From Planctomycetaceae bacterium (GTDB lineage: Bacteria > Planctomycetota > Planctomycetia > Pirellulales > Pirellulaceae), in NCBI GenBank assembly GCA_005773145.1, contig SXHS01000270.1, positions 1-21,903 on the forward strand: a DNA stretch of 21,903 nucleotides, written 5' to 3'. This document shows positions 5,983-14,076 of this stretch, piece after piece. The position numbers and the translations under genes are program-made. Each line of letters starts with the position of its first letter. Positions within the stretch are counted from its first letter, which is position 1. The notes under the pieces were generated by a model. It saw only the letters and a program-made list of their open reading frames with translations. It ran no database searches and was not told the origin of the DNA.

Positions 5983-7814
5983 GATGGTCCTGTACGTTTG
6001 AAACGTCGATCCAATTCTTCCCGCGTGAAGATCAGGGCCGTGGGGCGTCCGTGCGGACAATGATGGGCATCTTGCACCAGGTGCCGGCGTTGCAACAAGG
6101 CCGCAACCTCTTCGGGAGCCAGGCGGTCTCCCGCCTTGATCGCCGCCTTACATGCTACTGTATGGAGCATCTCATCCAAAAGATCCCGGCGTTCGGGGGC
6201 CTTGTGATCGATTAGCAGGTGGTTGGCCAGCTGATTGAGCAATTCGCACGGACCCAGATTGGCCAGCATGGCCGGATAGCTGGAAACCAGGATCGTATCG
6301 CCACCGAAGGATTGAACTTCGATGCCCATTTGGGCGAGCAGGTCTTGATGCTCGAGCACACACGCCGCCTCGGCCGGGCTGAGTGTCACCGTCTCGGGGA
6401 CCAGAAGTCGCTGAGATTCGACGCTCCCCTTCAGCACACGCTCCCGCAGCTCTTCGTACAGAATGCGTTCGTGTAGGGCATGTTGGTCGACCACCACCAC
6501 CCCCTCATCACATTCCGTCACCAGGTAGCGGTTATGGATCTGCAAGGCGCCGCTCCCCCCGTACGACTCAGCCGTAGGGCTGGCCCAACGAGTCTCGCCA
6601 CCGGGCTCTGGGGTAGCAGCGGGCGAACCGGCGGGGGCAGCGGCCGCGACAAATTCCCGCATTGCGGAGGGTGTCGGGAGGGGCAGGGGGGTGGGGGGCG
6701 GATGGGGCAGGTCGAGGCGAATCTGCCGCGCGGGCTCCCCTCCGCCACCCACACCAGCAACATGCTCACTTGGTCTGGCGGCCTCCATCGTGCTCCCCAT
6801 GGCCTCGGGGCGCACGCGCGCGGTCAGGTCGGTGGTCAGAAATCGGCTCCGGATGGTGGCCAGCAATTGTCCGTAGATCGAGCCGCTGTCCACGAAGCGC
6901 ACCTCTAATTTGGTCGGATGCACGTTGACGTCCACGGCGTCAGCAGGAATTGTGAGGCGCAGAAAAGCGACCGGGTAGCGGCCCACCATCATCAGGCCGC
7001 GGTACGACTCGGTAATCGCATGCAGGATCGACCGATCACGAATGAAGCGGCCGTTCAGGAATACATACTGCATGCGATTATGGCTGCGGCTCAGGCTAGG
7101 ATCCGCCACATACCCGCGCAGCTTGATGGGCCCTTCGACACTTTCCACAGGGAGGAGAACCTCGCCGATGTCGTGCCCCAACAATGTGGTGATGCGACTG
7201 CGCCAATCGCCCGCCGGCAGATCGATCAAGGAGCGTTCATTGTGGCGCAGGGTGAAATGAACCTCATCGTGCGCCAAGGCAATCCGTGTGAGGGCCTCGG
7301 TAATATGCCCCATCTCCGTCTGCACGCCGCGCAGGAATTTACGGCGTACCGGCGTGTTAAAAAACAGGTTGCGCACCTCGATCACGGTGCCTGGGGTACC
7401 ACCACAGGGGATCACCTCGCCCACGACGCCGCCGGCCACTTCTAGCTGTGCGCCTTCCATCTGATCGTGGGCGCGGCTGCGGATCACGAATTGGCTGATT
7501 TCCGCGATGGAGGCTAAGGCTTCGCCGCGAAAGCCGAGTGTTTCCACATGAAAGAGATCATCCGCTTGTCGAATCTTGCTGGTGGCGTGACTGGCCACGG
7601 CCAGGGGGAGTTGTTCGGCTGTGATGCCATGGCCGTTGTCGGCGATGCGCACTAATTGGCTCCCCCCTTGCTCGATGGCCACGTCGATGCGGGTCGCACC
7701 GGCGTCGATGGCGTTTTCCAGTAGTTCCTTGACGACGCTGGCCGGGCGCTCAATCACTTCGCCGGCCGCGATCTTATTCACAACGCTCTGAGACAATCGC
7801 TCAATCCGAGTCAT
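5979..7814 (-). CDS. mutL: DNA mismatch repair protein MutL (endonuclease type)
   Basis: MutL couples mismatch recognition by MutS to strand incision and excision. The 611-residue protein has the GHKL ATPase N-terminus: IAAGEVIERPASVVKEL (15-31), ENAIDAGA (33-40), DNGHGI and LGFRGEAL, and later NVHPTK. A proline/alanine-rich linker spans roughly residues 335-420. The C-terminal domain carries the full nicking-endonuclease motif DQHALHERILYE (443-454), with CKAAIKAGD (about 555) and CPHGRPT (586-592), so this is the self-nicking type used by bacteria without MutH. ATG 7814 follows the regulator stop by 10 bases, with GAGGGC overlapping that stop as ribosome binding site. Its own stop overlaps the aroDE start. 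The linker DNA has a long G-run series on the opposite strand. Confidence 0.95.
   Translation of the reverse strand: MTRIERLSQSVVNKIAAGEVIERPASVVKELLENAIDAGATRIDVAIEQGGSQLVRIADNGHGITAEQLPLAVASHATSKIRQADDLFHVETLGFRGEALASIAEISQFVIRSRAHDQMEGAQLEVAGGVVGEVIPCGGTPGTVIEVRNLFFNTPVRRKFLRGVQTEMGHITEALTRIALAHDEVHFTLRHNERSLIDLPAGDWRSRITTLLGHDIGEVLLPVESVEGPIKLRGYVADPSLSRSHNRMQYVFLNGRFIRDRSILHAITESYRGLMMVGRYPVAFLRLTIPADAVDVNVHPTKLEVRFVDSGSIYGQLLATIRSRFLTTDLTARVRPEAMGSTMEAARPSEHVAGVGGGGEPARQIRLDLPHPPPTPLPLPTPSAMREFVAAAAPAGSPAATPEPGGETRWASPTAESYGGSGALQIHNRYLVTECDEGVVVVDQHALHERILYEELRERVLKGSVESQRLLVPETVTLSPAEAACVLEHQDLLAQMGIEVQSFGGDTILVSSYPAMLANLGPCELLNQLANHLLIDHKAPERRDLLDEMLHTVACKAAIKAGDRLAPEEVAALLQRRHLVQDAHHCPHGRPTALIFTREELDRRFKRTGPS
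6676..6707 (+). other. G-quadruplex-forming motif within mutL
   Basis: Five tracts of three to six G occur in 32 bases on the plus strand: 6676-6678, 6680-6683, 6686-6691, 6693-6698 and 6704-6707, with loops of one to five bases. This fits the G3+N1-7 rule. The plus strand is the mutL template strand; the coding meaning is the Pro-rich inter-domain linker. Confidence 0.6.
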
Positions 7815-7824
7815 GATGACGCCC

Positions 7825-9243
7825 TCACAATCCCCAGTCCTTGATTTTGCGGTAGAGGGTGCGGGCTCCAATAGCCAGGATCCTCGCGGTCTCTTCCCGA
7901 TTGCCCTGGGTCATCTCCAACGTATGTTGGATGGCCCAACGTTCGATCTCCCACATGGGCCGGCCGATTAGCTCGTTGGGCCCACTCGCAGGCGACGTCG
8001 CAAGCACCGTGGCACCGCTGGTCTGCACCGGAGCGGCCAGTTCTTGGGGGAGATCGTCCTCATCCAAAATCTCATTCGTATCGATCACCACCATGCTTTC
8101 GACCACGTTGCGAAGTTGACGCACGTTGCCGGGCCAATCGTAGGCAAACAATCGGCGGCCGACCGCGCCGGAGATACCTCGTACGGTTTTATGATGTCGT
8201 CGCGCGAAGTGCTTACGAAAGTAATCCACCAGCGGTATGATATCCTCGCGACGAGATTGCAGTGGGGGCAAATCGACCGTCACGACCTTCAGGCGATGAT
8301 ACAGATCGCGTCGGAATGTCCCCTCTTCGATGGCATGATCGAGATTGCGATTGGTTGCCGAGAGAATTCGCACGTTCACGGAGATGGGCTTGTTCTCACC
8401 AACTCGCACAATTTCACCGCTCTCCAGGACGCGCAGCAACTTGATCTGAGTGGGCATGGGCATATCCCCCACTTCGTCGAGAAACAGAGTCCCTCCATTG
8501 GCGTATTCAAAGCGACCAACACGATCCAATGCTGCGTCGGTGTAGGCACCACGGACGTGACCAAACAGTTCGCTTTCGAGCAGATGCTCACTCAGCGCGG
8601 CGCAATTCAAGGCCACGAACGGTTTCTTTTTGCGAGGGCTATTCTGATGGATGGCCTGGGCCACTAGTTCCTTGCCAGTCCCGGTCTCCCCTTGGATGAG
8701 CACGCTGGCGTCGGTGGGGGCCAGGCGCCGCACGCGATCGATGAGCGCCTTCATCTGGTCACTGACGTAGATAATACCTTCGAAGCCGAATTTATCGTCC
8801 AGGCGGCGATGCAAGTCCACATTGACCAGTTTCAACCGTACGGCATCGGCCGCCTTCTCGGTCACGGCGCGTAGCCGATCCGTATTGAGGGGCTTTTCCA
8901 GGAAATTGAAGGCCCCTTTTTGCATGGCCTCCACGGCGGTGAGCACCGAGCCATGTCCCGTCACCACAATCACTTCGGCGTCGGGCAAATTCTGTTTGGC
9001 GGTGGCCAAGATCATCATGCCGTCGATTTCGTTCATGACCAAGTCGGTAATCACAACATCGAAGTTATCCAGTTCAATGCGGCGTGCCCCCTCCGGACCC
9101 GAGGTGGCCGTGGTGCAGTGATATCCCACCCGCTCCAAGGTTTCGGCCATGGCCTGCGCGTGGCTCTTGTCGTTATCCACCAGCAGCACGCGCACAGGGG
9201 AAGCCGGAGGATCCGGGGATGCGCTTCGAGATGGTTCGGTCAT
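7825..9243 (-). CDS. NtrC-type sigma-54-dependent response regulator
   Basis: This 472-residue cytoplasmic transcription activator has three parts. The receiver domain (17-135) carries acidic Asp23/Asp25, phospho-acceptor Asp67 (ITDLVM), Thr95 and Lys117 (EKP). The AAA+ domain (about 155-385) has Walker A GETGTGKE (185-192) and Walker B GGTLFLDE (251-258). The sigma-54 contact loop reads GAYTDA (232-237) instead of GAFTGA. A Fis-type helix-turn-helix ends the protein (NREETARILAIGARTLYRKIKDWGL). It should drive sigma-54 promoters when phosphorylated by the kinase encoded 79 bases upstream. I use the ATG at 9243; another ATG at 9255 adds four residues, and neither has a clear ribosome binding site. 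Target genes cannot be deduced; I found no obvious -24/-12 promoter nearby. Confidence 0.93.
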   Translation of the reverse strand: MTEPSRSASPDPPASPVRVLLVDNDKSHAQAMAETLERVGYHCTTATSGPEGARRIELDNFDVVITDLVMNEIDGMMILATAKQNLPDAEVIVVTGHGSVLTAVEAMQKGAFNFLEKPLNTDRLRAVTEKAADAVRLKLVNVDLHRRLDDKFGFEGIIYVSDQMKALIDRVRRLAPTDASVLIQGETGTGKELVAQAIHQNSPRKKKPFVALNCAALSEHLLESELFGHVRGAYTDAALDRVGRFEYANGGTLFLDEVGDMPMPTQIKLLRVLESGEIVRVGENKPISVNVRILSATNRNLDHAIEEGTFRRDLYHRLKVVTVDLPPLQSRREDIIPLVDYFRKHFARRHHKTVRGISGAVGRRLFAYDWPGNVRQLRNVVESMVVIDTNEILDEDDLPQELAAPVQTSGATVLATSPASGPNELIGRPMWEIERWAIQHTLEMTQGNREETARILAIGARTLYRKIKDWGL

Positions 9244-9322
9244 GCTGCCGATCATAATCCATGCCCGCGCACGCGAGAAGCGGGCGATACGTTCCGACCA
9301 GCCGAGAACTACCCCGTAGCTG

Positions 9323-10093
9323 TTAGTCGCCGGCTGGGGAAGCACGGTGGGGCGCCTCGTCTCCCATCAGTCGTGGAGGCATCGGGAACTCCAGCGTGAA
9401 CTTGGTGCCGCGACCCAATTCACTCTGAACGTCGATACGTCCACCGTGGGCCTCGATCCCCTTGCGGGCCATGGGGAGTCCCAGCCCCGATCCGCCATCC
9501 TTGGTGGAAAAAAAAGCTTCGAACATACGCATGGCGGTCCCCGGATCCATCCCGCAGCCGGTGTCGATCAGATCCAAGGCCACGCCATTGCGAGTCAGGC
9601 GCGTACGAGCCGTCAATTGGCCCCCATCCACCATGGCCTCAATCGCATTCTTCACGAGATTGACGAGTGCCGCTTGCAGGGTCTGCTCATCGATCATGAT
9701 GCTGGGTAGGTCCGGATCCAAGAAGCGGGCCACCGCAATCCCCTGGGCTGCTGCCTGGGGCGCGAACAGATCCAGCACTCGCGAGATGTGCTCGTTCAAG
9801 CTTCCGGGAGATAGTTGCAAGGGCAACACGCGGGCAAAGCGTAGAAACGAATCGAGCAGGTGTTCCAGCCGATGGCATTGGCTCTGAACGATCTGCACTT
9901 TCTGCAGCGCGCGACGTTCCGCTGGACCAGCTCCGGGACCGAGATCCTCGGCCAAGAGCTCCATATTCATGCGAATTACCGACAAGGGGTTCTTGATCTC
10001 GTGCGCCAGCGCGCCAGCCAACTGCGCGATCTCGTGATATTGCTGGCGCAGACGTTGATTTTCGTCTGCGCCAGCATGAGGTGTGTCGGCCAT
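9323..10093 (-). CDS. Soluble two-component sensor histidine kinase (NtrB-like, no sensor domain)
   Basis: This 256-residue kinase consists almost only of the transmitter core. The phospho-acceptor His31 lies in LAHEIKNPLS. The ATP-binding domain shows the N box NLVKNAIEAM (145-154), G1 DTGCGM (177-182), F box FEAFFSTK (191-198) and G2 GSGLGL (202-207). Only about 25 residues precede the H box, with no membrane segment and no PAS, GAF or HAMP domain, so it is probably cytoplasmic and regulated by partner proteins or by its short N-terminus. It precedes its likely partner regulator and follows pnp after a 14-base gap, with AGGACGAG before the ATG as ribosome binding site. The F-box codons contain a run of eight T on the coding strand (A8 at 9508-9515 on the plus strand). 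Confidence 0.9.
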   Translation of the reverse strand: MADTPHAGADENQRLRQQYHEIAQLAGALAHEIKNPLSVIRMNMELLAEDLGPGAGPAERRALQKVQIVQSQCHRLEHLLDSFLRFARVLPLQLSPGSLNEHISRVLDLFAPQAAAQGIAVARFLDPDLPSIMIDEQTLQAALVNLVKNAIEAMVDGGQLTARTRLTRNGVALDLIDTGCGMDPGTAMRMFEAFFSTKDGGSGLGLPMARKGIEAHGGRIDVQSELGRGTKFTLEFPMPPRLMGDEAPHRASPAGD

Positions 10094-10107
10094 GCAGCTC
10101 GTCCTGA

Positions 10108-12228
10108 TTAGGACTTAACAGCGGGACCGGGCTCTTCCGTAACCCCCAGTTCTCGCAAGGCACGCTTCCGGCTCAATTTCACCCGGTCGTGGTCGTCGAT
10201 GTCGATCACAAACACTTTCATCTGATCGCCGACCTTACAAAAATCGCCAACACTCTTCACGTAATTGTCGGAGAGCTCGCTCACGTGACAGAGTCCGTCC
10301 CGTCCAGGGAGGATTTCGACAAACGCCCCGAAATCCTTGACACTCGTGACCTTGCCATCGTAGATTTTCCCGATCTGCACGGTGGCCGTCACCAACTCCA
10401 CACGGGACAGTGCCGCTTGAGCCCATTCCGAGTTGCTGCTGGCGATCGTCACCGTTCCGTCGTCCTCGACTTCGATGACCGTCCCCGTGTCCTCTTGGAT
10501 GCTGCGGATATTCTTGCCACCTGGTCCGATCAGCAGGCCAATCTTCTCCGGGTCGATCGAAGTGCGCAACAGTCGCGGCGCCCACGGTGACAACTCGGCC
10601 TTCGGACAGGGAATGGCCAACAGCATCTTACGGAGGATTTCGATGCGTGCCTCGCGGGATTGGGTCATCGTGGCCCGAATGATCTCCTCGCTGATCCCGG
10701 CGATCTTGAGATCCAACTGAATCCCCGTGATGCCGTTCTGTGTCCCCGCGATCTTGAAGTCCATATCGCCGAAATGATCCTCGTCGCCGATGATGTCGGT
10801 CAACAAGGTCCAGCGATCTTTCTCACAAACCAGGCCCACGGAGATGCCGGCAACGGGATTCGTGATCGGCACACCCGCGTCCATAAGGGCCAACGTCGCG
10901 CCGCAAACGGAGGCCATCGAGCTGGAACCGTTGGATTCGAGGATTTCTGAAATGACGCGAACCGCGTAGGGAAAGTCCGCCGGATTGGGGAGCACGGGAT
11001 TCACACTGCGCTCCGCCAGGGCGCCATGCCCAATCTCACGCCGGCCCGGTCCGCGAATGGGGCGACACTCGCCCACGGAAAACGAAGGGAAGTTGTAGTC
11101 CAGCATGAATTTCTTGGAGTATTCCTCCGTGAGTCCATCCACGCGCTGTTCATCGCGCGAGGTCCCCAAGGTCACCGTGACCAGCGCCTGGGTCTCACCA
11201 CGCTGGAAGACGGCCGAACCGTGGGTGCGGGGGAGAACGGCGACGTGGCAGTCGATATTCCGCAGCGTACTAGAATCCCGCCCATCGGGTCGGGTGCCGG
11301 CGAGAATCAAGTCTCGCACCACCTGCTGTTCCAGATCGTGCCACGCCTTGCCAAAAAGCTGTGCGGAGCTGGGATCGGCGGCCGCATCGGGGATCAAGTC
11401 GGCCATGGCCTGTTTCTTCAGCGCAGACACGGCCTCGGCGCGTGCCTGCTTCCCCTCGGTCTGCTTGGCCTTTCGGAAGGAGTCGTAGAATCGGCCTCGC
11501 AACAAGCCAATAATTTCCGCTGGAGGCGGAACGGTGTGGCTGGTTTTCACCACACCCACGGCAGCCACCAACTCGTCGTGCATATCACAAATCAGCCGGA
11601 TCGTACGGTGGCACTCGACAATCGCCTCGGCCATCAATGATTCCGGCATTTCACGAGCAAACCCCTCGATCATCAATACCGATTCACGATTGCCCGACAC
11701 GATCAAGTCCAACTCACTGGATTCCAGGTCCTCGTGGCTCGGAAACACGATCCACTCGTTGCCAACTCGCCCCAAACGCACCGAGGCCAGCGGCCCGCGG
11801 AACGGCAGTGGCGAAATTTGCAACGCGGCACTGGTGCCATTCATCGCCAGGACATCGGCATCATTTTGTCGATCGCTCGAAACTACAATCGACTGACACT
11901 GCACCTCGTCGTGAAACCACTCCGGAAACAAGGGGCGAACGGGCCGGTCCATCAGTCGGGCCGTGAGGATCTCTTTCGTGGAGGGGCGTCCCTCCCGCTT
12001 GAGGAAACCGCCCGGAAATTTCCCGGCCGCAGAGGTCCGCTCGCGGTAATCGCAGGTGAGGGGAAAGAAGTCGATCCCCGGCCGCGGCGGCCCCGACGTG
12101 ACGGCATTGATCACAACCGTCTCGCCGTACTGCACCACCACGCATCCGGCCGCTTGCTTGGCCAAGAAGCCCGTTTCAAATGATAGAATCTCACGCCCAA
12201 TTCGCTTTTCAATTCTTGTCTTCGCCAT
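10108..12228 (-). CDS. pnp: Polyribonucleotide nucleotidyltransferase (PNPase)
   Basis: This trimeric 3'-5' phosphorolytic exoribonuclease acts in mRNA decay. The 706-residue protein has the standard order: first RNase PH-like domain (FPLTCDYRERTSAAGKFPGGF), an alpha-helical linker, second RNase PH-like domain with the active-site GDEDHFGDMDF (481-491), a KH domain with GPGGKN (568-573) and an S1 domain (about 617-690) with VKDFGAFVEILPGRDGLCHVSE split around its loops. MAK at 12228 is chosen because GAGGGA then sits at suitable spacing; ATG 12231 directly before it is almost equivalent. It follows rpsO, the classic bacterial gene order, but with a long 344-base spacer. The kinase gene follows after 14 bases. 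Confidence 0.97.
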   Translation of the reverse strand: MAKTRIEKRIGREILSFETGFLAKQAAGCVVVQYGETVVINAVTSGPPRPGIDFFPLTCDYRERTSAAGKFPGGFLKREGRPSTKEILTARLMDRPVRPLFPEWFHDEVQCQSIVVSSDRQNDADVLAMNGTSAALQISPLPFRGPLASVRLGRVGNEWIVFPSHEDLESSELDLIVSGNRESVLMIEGFAREMPESLMAEAIVECHRTIRLICDMHDELVAAVGVVKTSHTVPPPAEIIGLLRGRFYDSFRKAKQTEGKQARAEAVSALKKQAMADLIPDAAADPSSAQLFGKAWHDLEQQVVRDLILAGTRPDGRDSSTLRNIDCHVAVLPRTHGSAVFQRGETQALVTVTLGTSRDEQRVDGLTEEYSKKFMLDYNFPSFSVGECRPIRGPGRREIGHGALAERSVNPVLPNPADFPYAVRVISEILESNGSSSMASVCGATLALMDAGVPITNPVAGISVGLVCEKDRWTLLTDIIGDEDHFGDMDFKIAGTQNGITGIQLDLKIAGISEEIIRATMTQSREARIEILRKMLLAIPCPKAELSPWAPRLLRTSIDPEKIGLLIGPGGKNIRSIQEDTGTVIEVEDDGTVTIASSNSEWAQAALSRVELVTATVQIGKIYDGKVTSVKDFGAFVEILPGRDGLCHVSELSDNYVKSVGDFCKVGDQMKVFVIDIDDHDRVKLSRKRALRELGVTEEPGPAVKS

Positions 12229-12572
12229 CATTTCCCTCAAATTCAATTTCTCTTGACCCCACACGACCGATCACACATCACCCCGTCCGCCCGTACGGAA
12301 ACAGTCTCCGAATGGCAGCACGGAATGGCATCACGGTCGAACAACAAGGAACAAGGGAAAAGGGAAACGTTGGCTTGGGGCAGCGGCGGTCCACTGCACA
12401 GATCCGAACATCACGAATCCGAACCGCTCGATCCGCCTGAGAGGCCGCCTCGCGCCCATGACCTCACCCGCTGCAAATAACGAGCGAGATACAGGCATCG
12501 CCAAGGCCACCCTAGCTGCCAAGAGGCGCAGGCCACCGGCATAGCACACAAGCAAAAAACGAAGCCGTAAGA
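12229..12572 (-). other. rpsO-pnp spacer (344 bases) with short repeats
   Basis: No convincing gene is present. The spacer holds a 13-base tandem repeat (12310-12322 and 12323-12335, one mismatch), a purine-rich tract on the plus strand (about 12338-12368), a direct repeat ATCCGAAC (12402-12409 and 12417-12424) and a direct repeat AGGCCACC (12504-12511 and 12530-12537). In other bacteria this spacer carries RNase III-cleaved hairpins that autoregulate pnp; I did not recognise a long hairpin or terminator here. Confidence 0.5.
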
Positions 12573-12842
12573 CTACTTGCGAATGTCCAACCGACCGATG
12601 ACGTCCAGATACCGTTGCGGGGCAACCCGCTTCAGGTAGTCGAGCAATCGCCTGCGGCGACTTACCATCATCAGCAACCCCCGCCGGCTGGCGTGGTCCT
12701 TTCGATGGGTGCGCATGTGCTCGGTCAGGCCGTTAATCCGAGTCGTCAGCAGTGCGATCTGGACCTCGGGCGACCCTGTGTCGCTGTCGGACCGCTTGTA
12801 CTGCCCAATCAAACCCTGTTTCTGCTCATTCGCAATGGTCAT
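12573..12842 (-). CDS. rpsO: 30S ribosomal protein S15
   Basis: S15 binds the central domain of 16S rRNA early in 30S assembly. The 89-residue protein is the usual length. Recognisable segments are SDTGSPEVQIALLTTRINGL, LTEHMRTHRKDHASRRGL and the basic VSRRRRLLDYLKR. The start at 12842 gives the conserved N-terminus and exact family length; upstream in-frame starts would add non-conserved residues. In other bacteria S15 represses its own translation by binding its mRNA leader, and here at least a hundred bases of leader could serve this role, but I cannot define a structure. It is the first gene of the long minus-strand run and is divergent from the aldolase gene. Confidence 0.97.
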   Translation of the reverse strand: MTIANEQKQGLIGQYKRSDSDTGSPEVQIALLTTRINGLTEHMRTHRKDHASRRGLLMMVSRRRRLLDYLKRVAPQRYLDVIGRLDIRK

Positions 12843-13293
12843 GGAATACCCGTGACGGTTACGCGCCGGTGCAACTTGTGCTTCAGCGGCCCTGCCGCAC
12901 CGTTTCTCCTTTGCCCCCACCCTTCTCGGTAGGGACCCAACAACTAATACGACACCACTTACACGATTACCTACTTACACCACCCAATGTAGCAAGTGAT
13001 CCGCGGAATGCAACCGCAGATAACGGGCTGTACGGCCAATTTTCGGCAATTCACACCCCGAAGCTCAAAATCCAACGCCGTGAAGGATTTTATGCCGGGA
13101 AAGATGGGGGTTCGCTTGTTCCCAGGCAGGAGCCCTCATGTTATGCTGGCCCCTTCAGCACCAGAACGCCTACCCCCCGCGCCTGGGACTCTTTGCCCGG
13201 AGGGGCAACGGGGGCGAGCTGGCATCCGGAGCGAGGTCGCTTTTTGGTTGCCCCCCTTGGATCCAACAGGAGAGCCCGCCAGGGCACCGGGCC
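12843..13293. other. Intergenic region between divergent rpsO and aldolase genes
   Basis: This 451-base region must hold promoters for both genes. It contains the octamer ACTTACAC twice (12957-12964 and 12973-12980), a weak minus-strand promoter candidate, and a small stem TTGCCC/GGGCAA (13193-13198 with 13203-13208). A weak plus-strand promoter candidate near 13115-13145 is TTGTTC, 17 bases, TGTTAT. I see no gene; open frames across it lack recognisable features. Confidence 0.5.
12966..12995 (-). promoter_or_regulatory. Candidate rpsO promoter
   Basis: On the minus strand TTGCTA (12995-12990) and GGTAAT (12971-12966) each match 4 of 6 consensus bases with an 18-base spacer, about 120 bases before the rpsO ATG. 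One copy of the ACTTACAC repeat (12973-12980) falls inside the spacer. The call is weak. Confidence 0.3.
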
Positions 13294-14076
13294 ATGACCG
13301 GTAGTCGCAATCACCTCAAGGGCCTGCTGGCCAATCGGCAAGTGGCCCTCGGAGCTCAATTACGCTTTGGCGTGCCGGCGATTGCCGAGCTTTTTGCCAC
13401 GGCCGGCTACGATTTTCTAGTCATCGATGGTGAGCACGCGCCCCAGACGCCCGTCGGCATCCAGGCCCAATTACAGGCCATTGCCGGTCATGCTTGCACC
13501 CCGCTGGTTCGTTTCGGCCGCAACGACTCGGACGAAATTCGGTTGGCGCTGGACATGGGTGCTGGAGGGGTTCTGATTCCACTCGTCAAAACAGCACACG
13601 ACGTGGAAAAGCTGGTACATGCCTGCCGGTACCCACCGGCGGGGGAGCGCAGCTATGGCCCATCCCGCGCGTATCGTTACGGGTTTGACCGCGACTACTT
13701 CGCGGCGGCCAACGATAGCGTGGTAACGATGATCATTATCGAGACCCGCGAGGCCGTGGAAAATATCGATGCCATCCTGGCCGTCGAGGGGCTCGATACG
13801 TTCGTGATTGGCACGGCGGACCTGTCGATTGCGCTGGGTGCGCCGCTGGATTATCAGCATCCCGACGTCGTGGCGGCCGTGGATACGATCTTGTCGGCTG
13901 CGCGTAGGGCCGGCAAGCCGGCGGGGGTCGGGTACGCCGCGCATGATCACACCCTAATGCGACAACGGATCGATCAGGGAGTGCAGGTCCTGCTGGCCAA
14001 TGGGGACGAGTGGATCTTGCACGAACAGTGCCAACAAATCGTGTCCCAATTCCAGCCGCTGCGAGCAACGCGGTGA
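13294..14076 (+). CDS. HpcH/HpaI aldolase/citrate lyase family protein
   Basis: This is a class II (metal-dependent) pyruvate aldolase-type enzyme of 260 residues, the usual length. Family motifs are present: FLVIDGEHAPQTP with the catalytic His, VRFGRNDSDEI with the conserved Arg, LDMGAGGVLIPLVKTA, RYPPAGERSYGPSRAYRYG, the metal-ligand Glu in IIIETREAVEN and the metal-ligand Asp in GTADLSIALG. Relatives cleave 2-dehydro-3-deoxyglucarate, 4-hydroxy-2-oxo-heptanedioate or similar 2-oxo-acid aldols; the substrate cannot be told from sequence. The family usually has GPxDLS, here GTADLS. I chose ATG 13294 (MTGSRNHLKGLL) because homology starts there; an ATG at 13138 in frame adds 52 unconserved residues. 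It is convergent with trpE, 49 bases apart, with no catabolic neighbours. Confidence 0.88.
   Translation: MTGSRNHLKGLLANRQVALGAQLRFGVPAIAELFATAGYDFLVIDGEHAPQTPVGIQAQLQAIAGHACTPLVRFGRNDSDEIRLALDMGAGGVLIPLVKTAHDVEKLVHACRYPPAGERSYGPSRAYRYGFDRDYFAAANDSVVTMIIIETREAVENIDAILAVEGLDTFVIGTADLSIALGAPLDYQHPDVVAAVDTILSAARRAGKPAGVGYAAHDHTLMRQRIDQGVQVLLANGDEWILHEQCQQIVSQFQPLRATR

Noticed and set aside
5185..6063. 292-codon plus-strand frame opposite aroDE
   Set aside because: It is a shadow of the dehydroquinase/dehydrogenase coding strand; no domain is visible.
12331..12555. 74-codon minus-strand frame in the rpsO-pnp spacer
   Set aside because: There is no good ribosome binding site, no family pattern and the composition is odd; treated as non-coding.
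12546..12575. T6 run after the rpsO stop as a terminator
   Set aside because: No adequate stem precedes the T-run, and rpsO-pnp readthrough is expected.
7825..12842. Sigma-54 (-24/-12) promoters around the kinase-regulator pair
   Set aside because: I found no convincing TGGCAC-N5-TTGCW pattern in the spacers by eye.
12996..13304. 102-codon plus-strand frame ending just inside the aldolase gene
   Set aside because: The product is Pro/Arg-rich without a known pattern and covers the likely promoter region.
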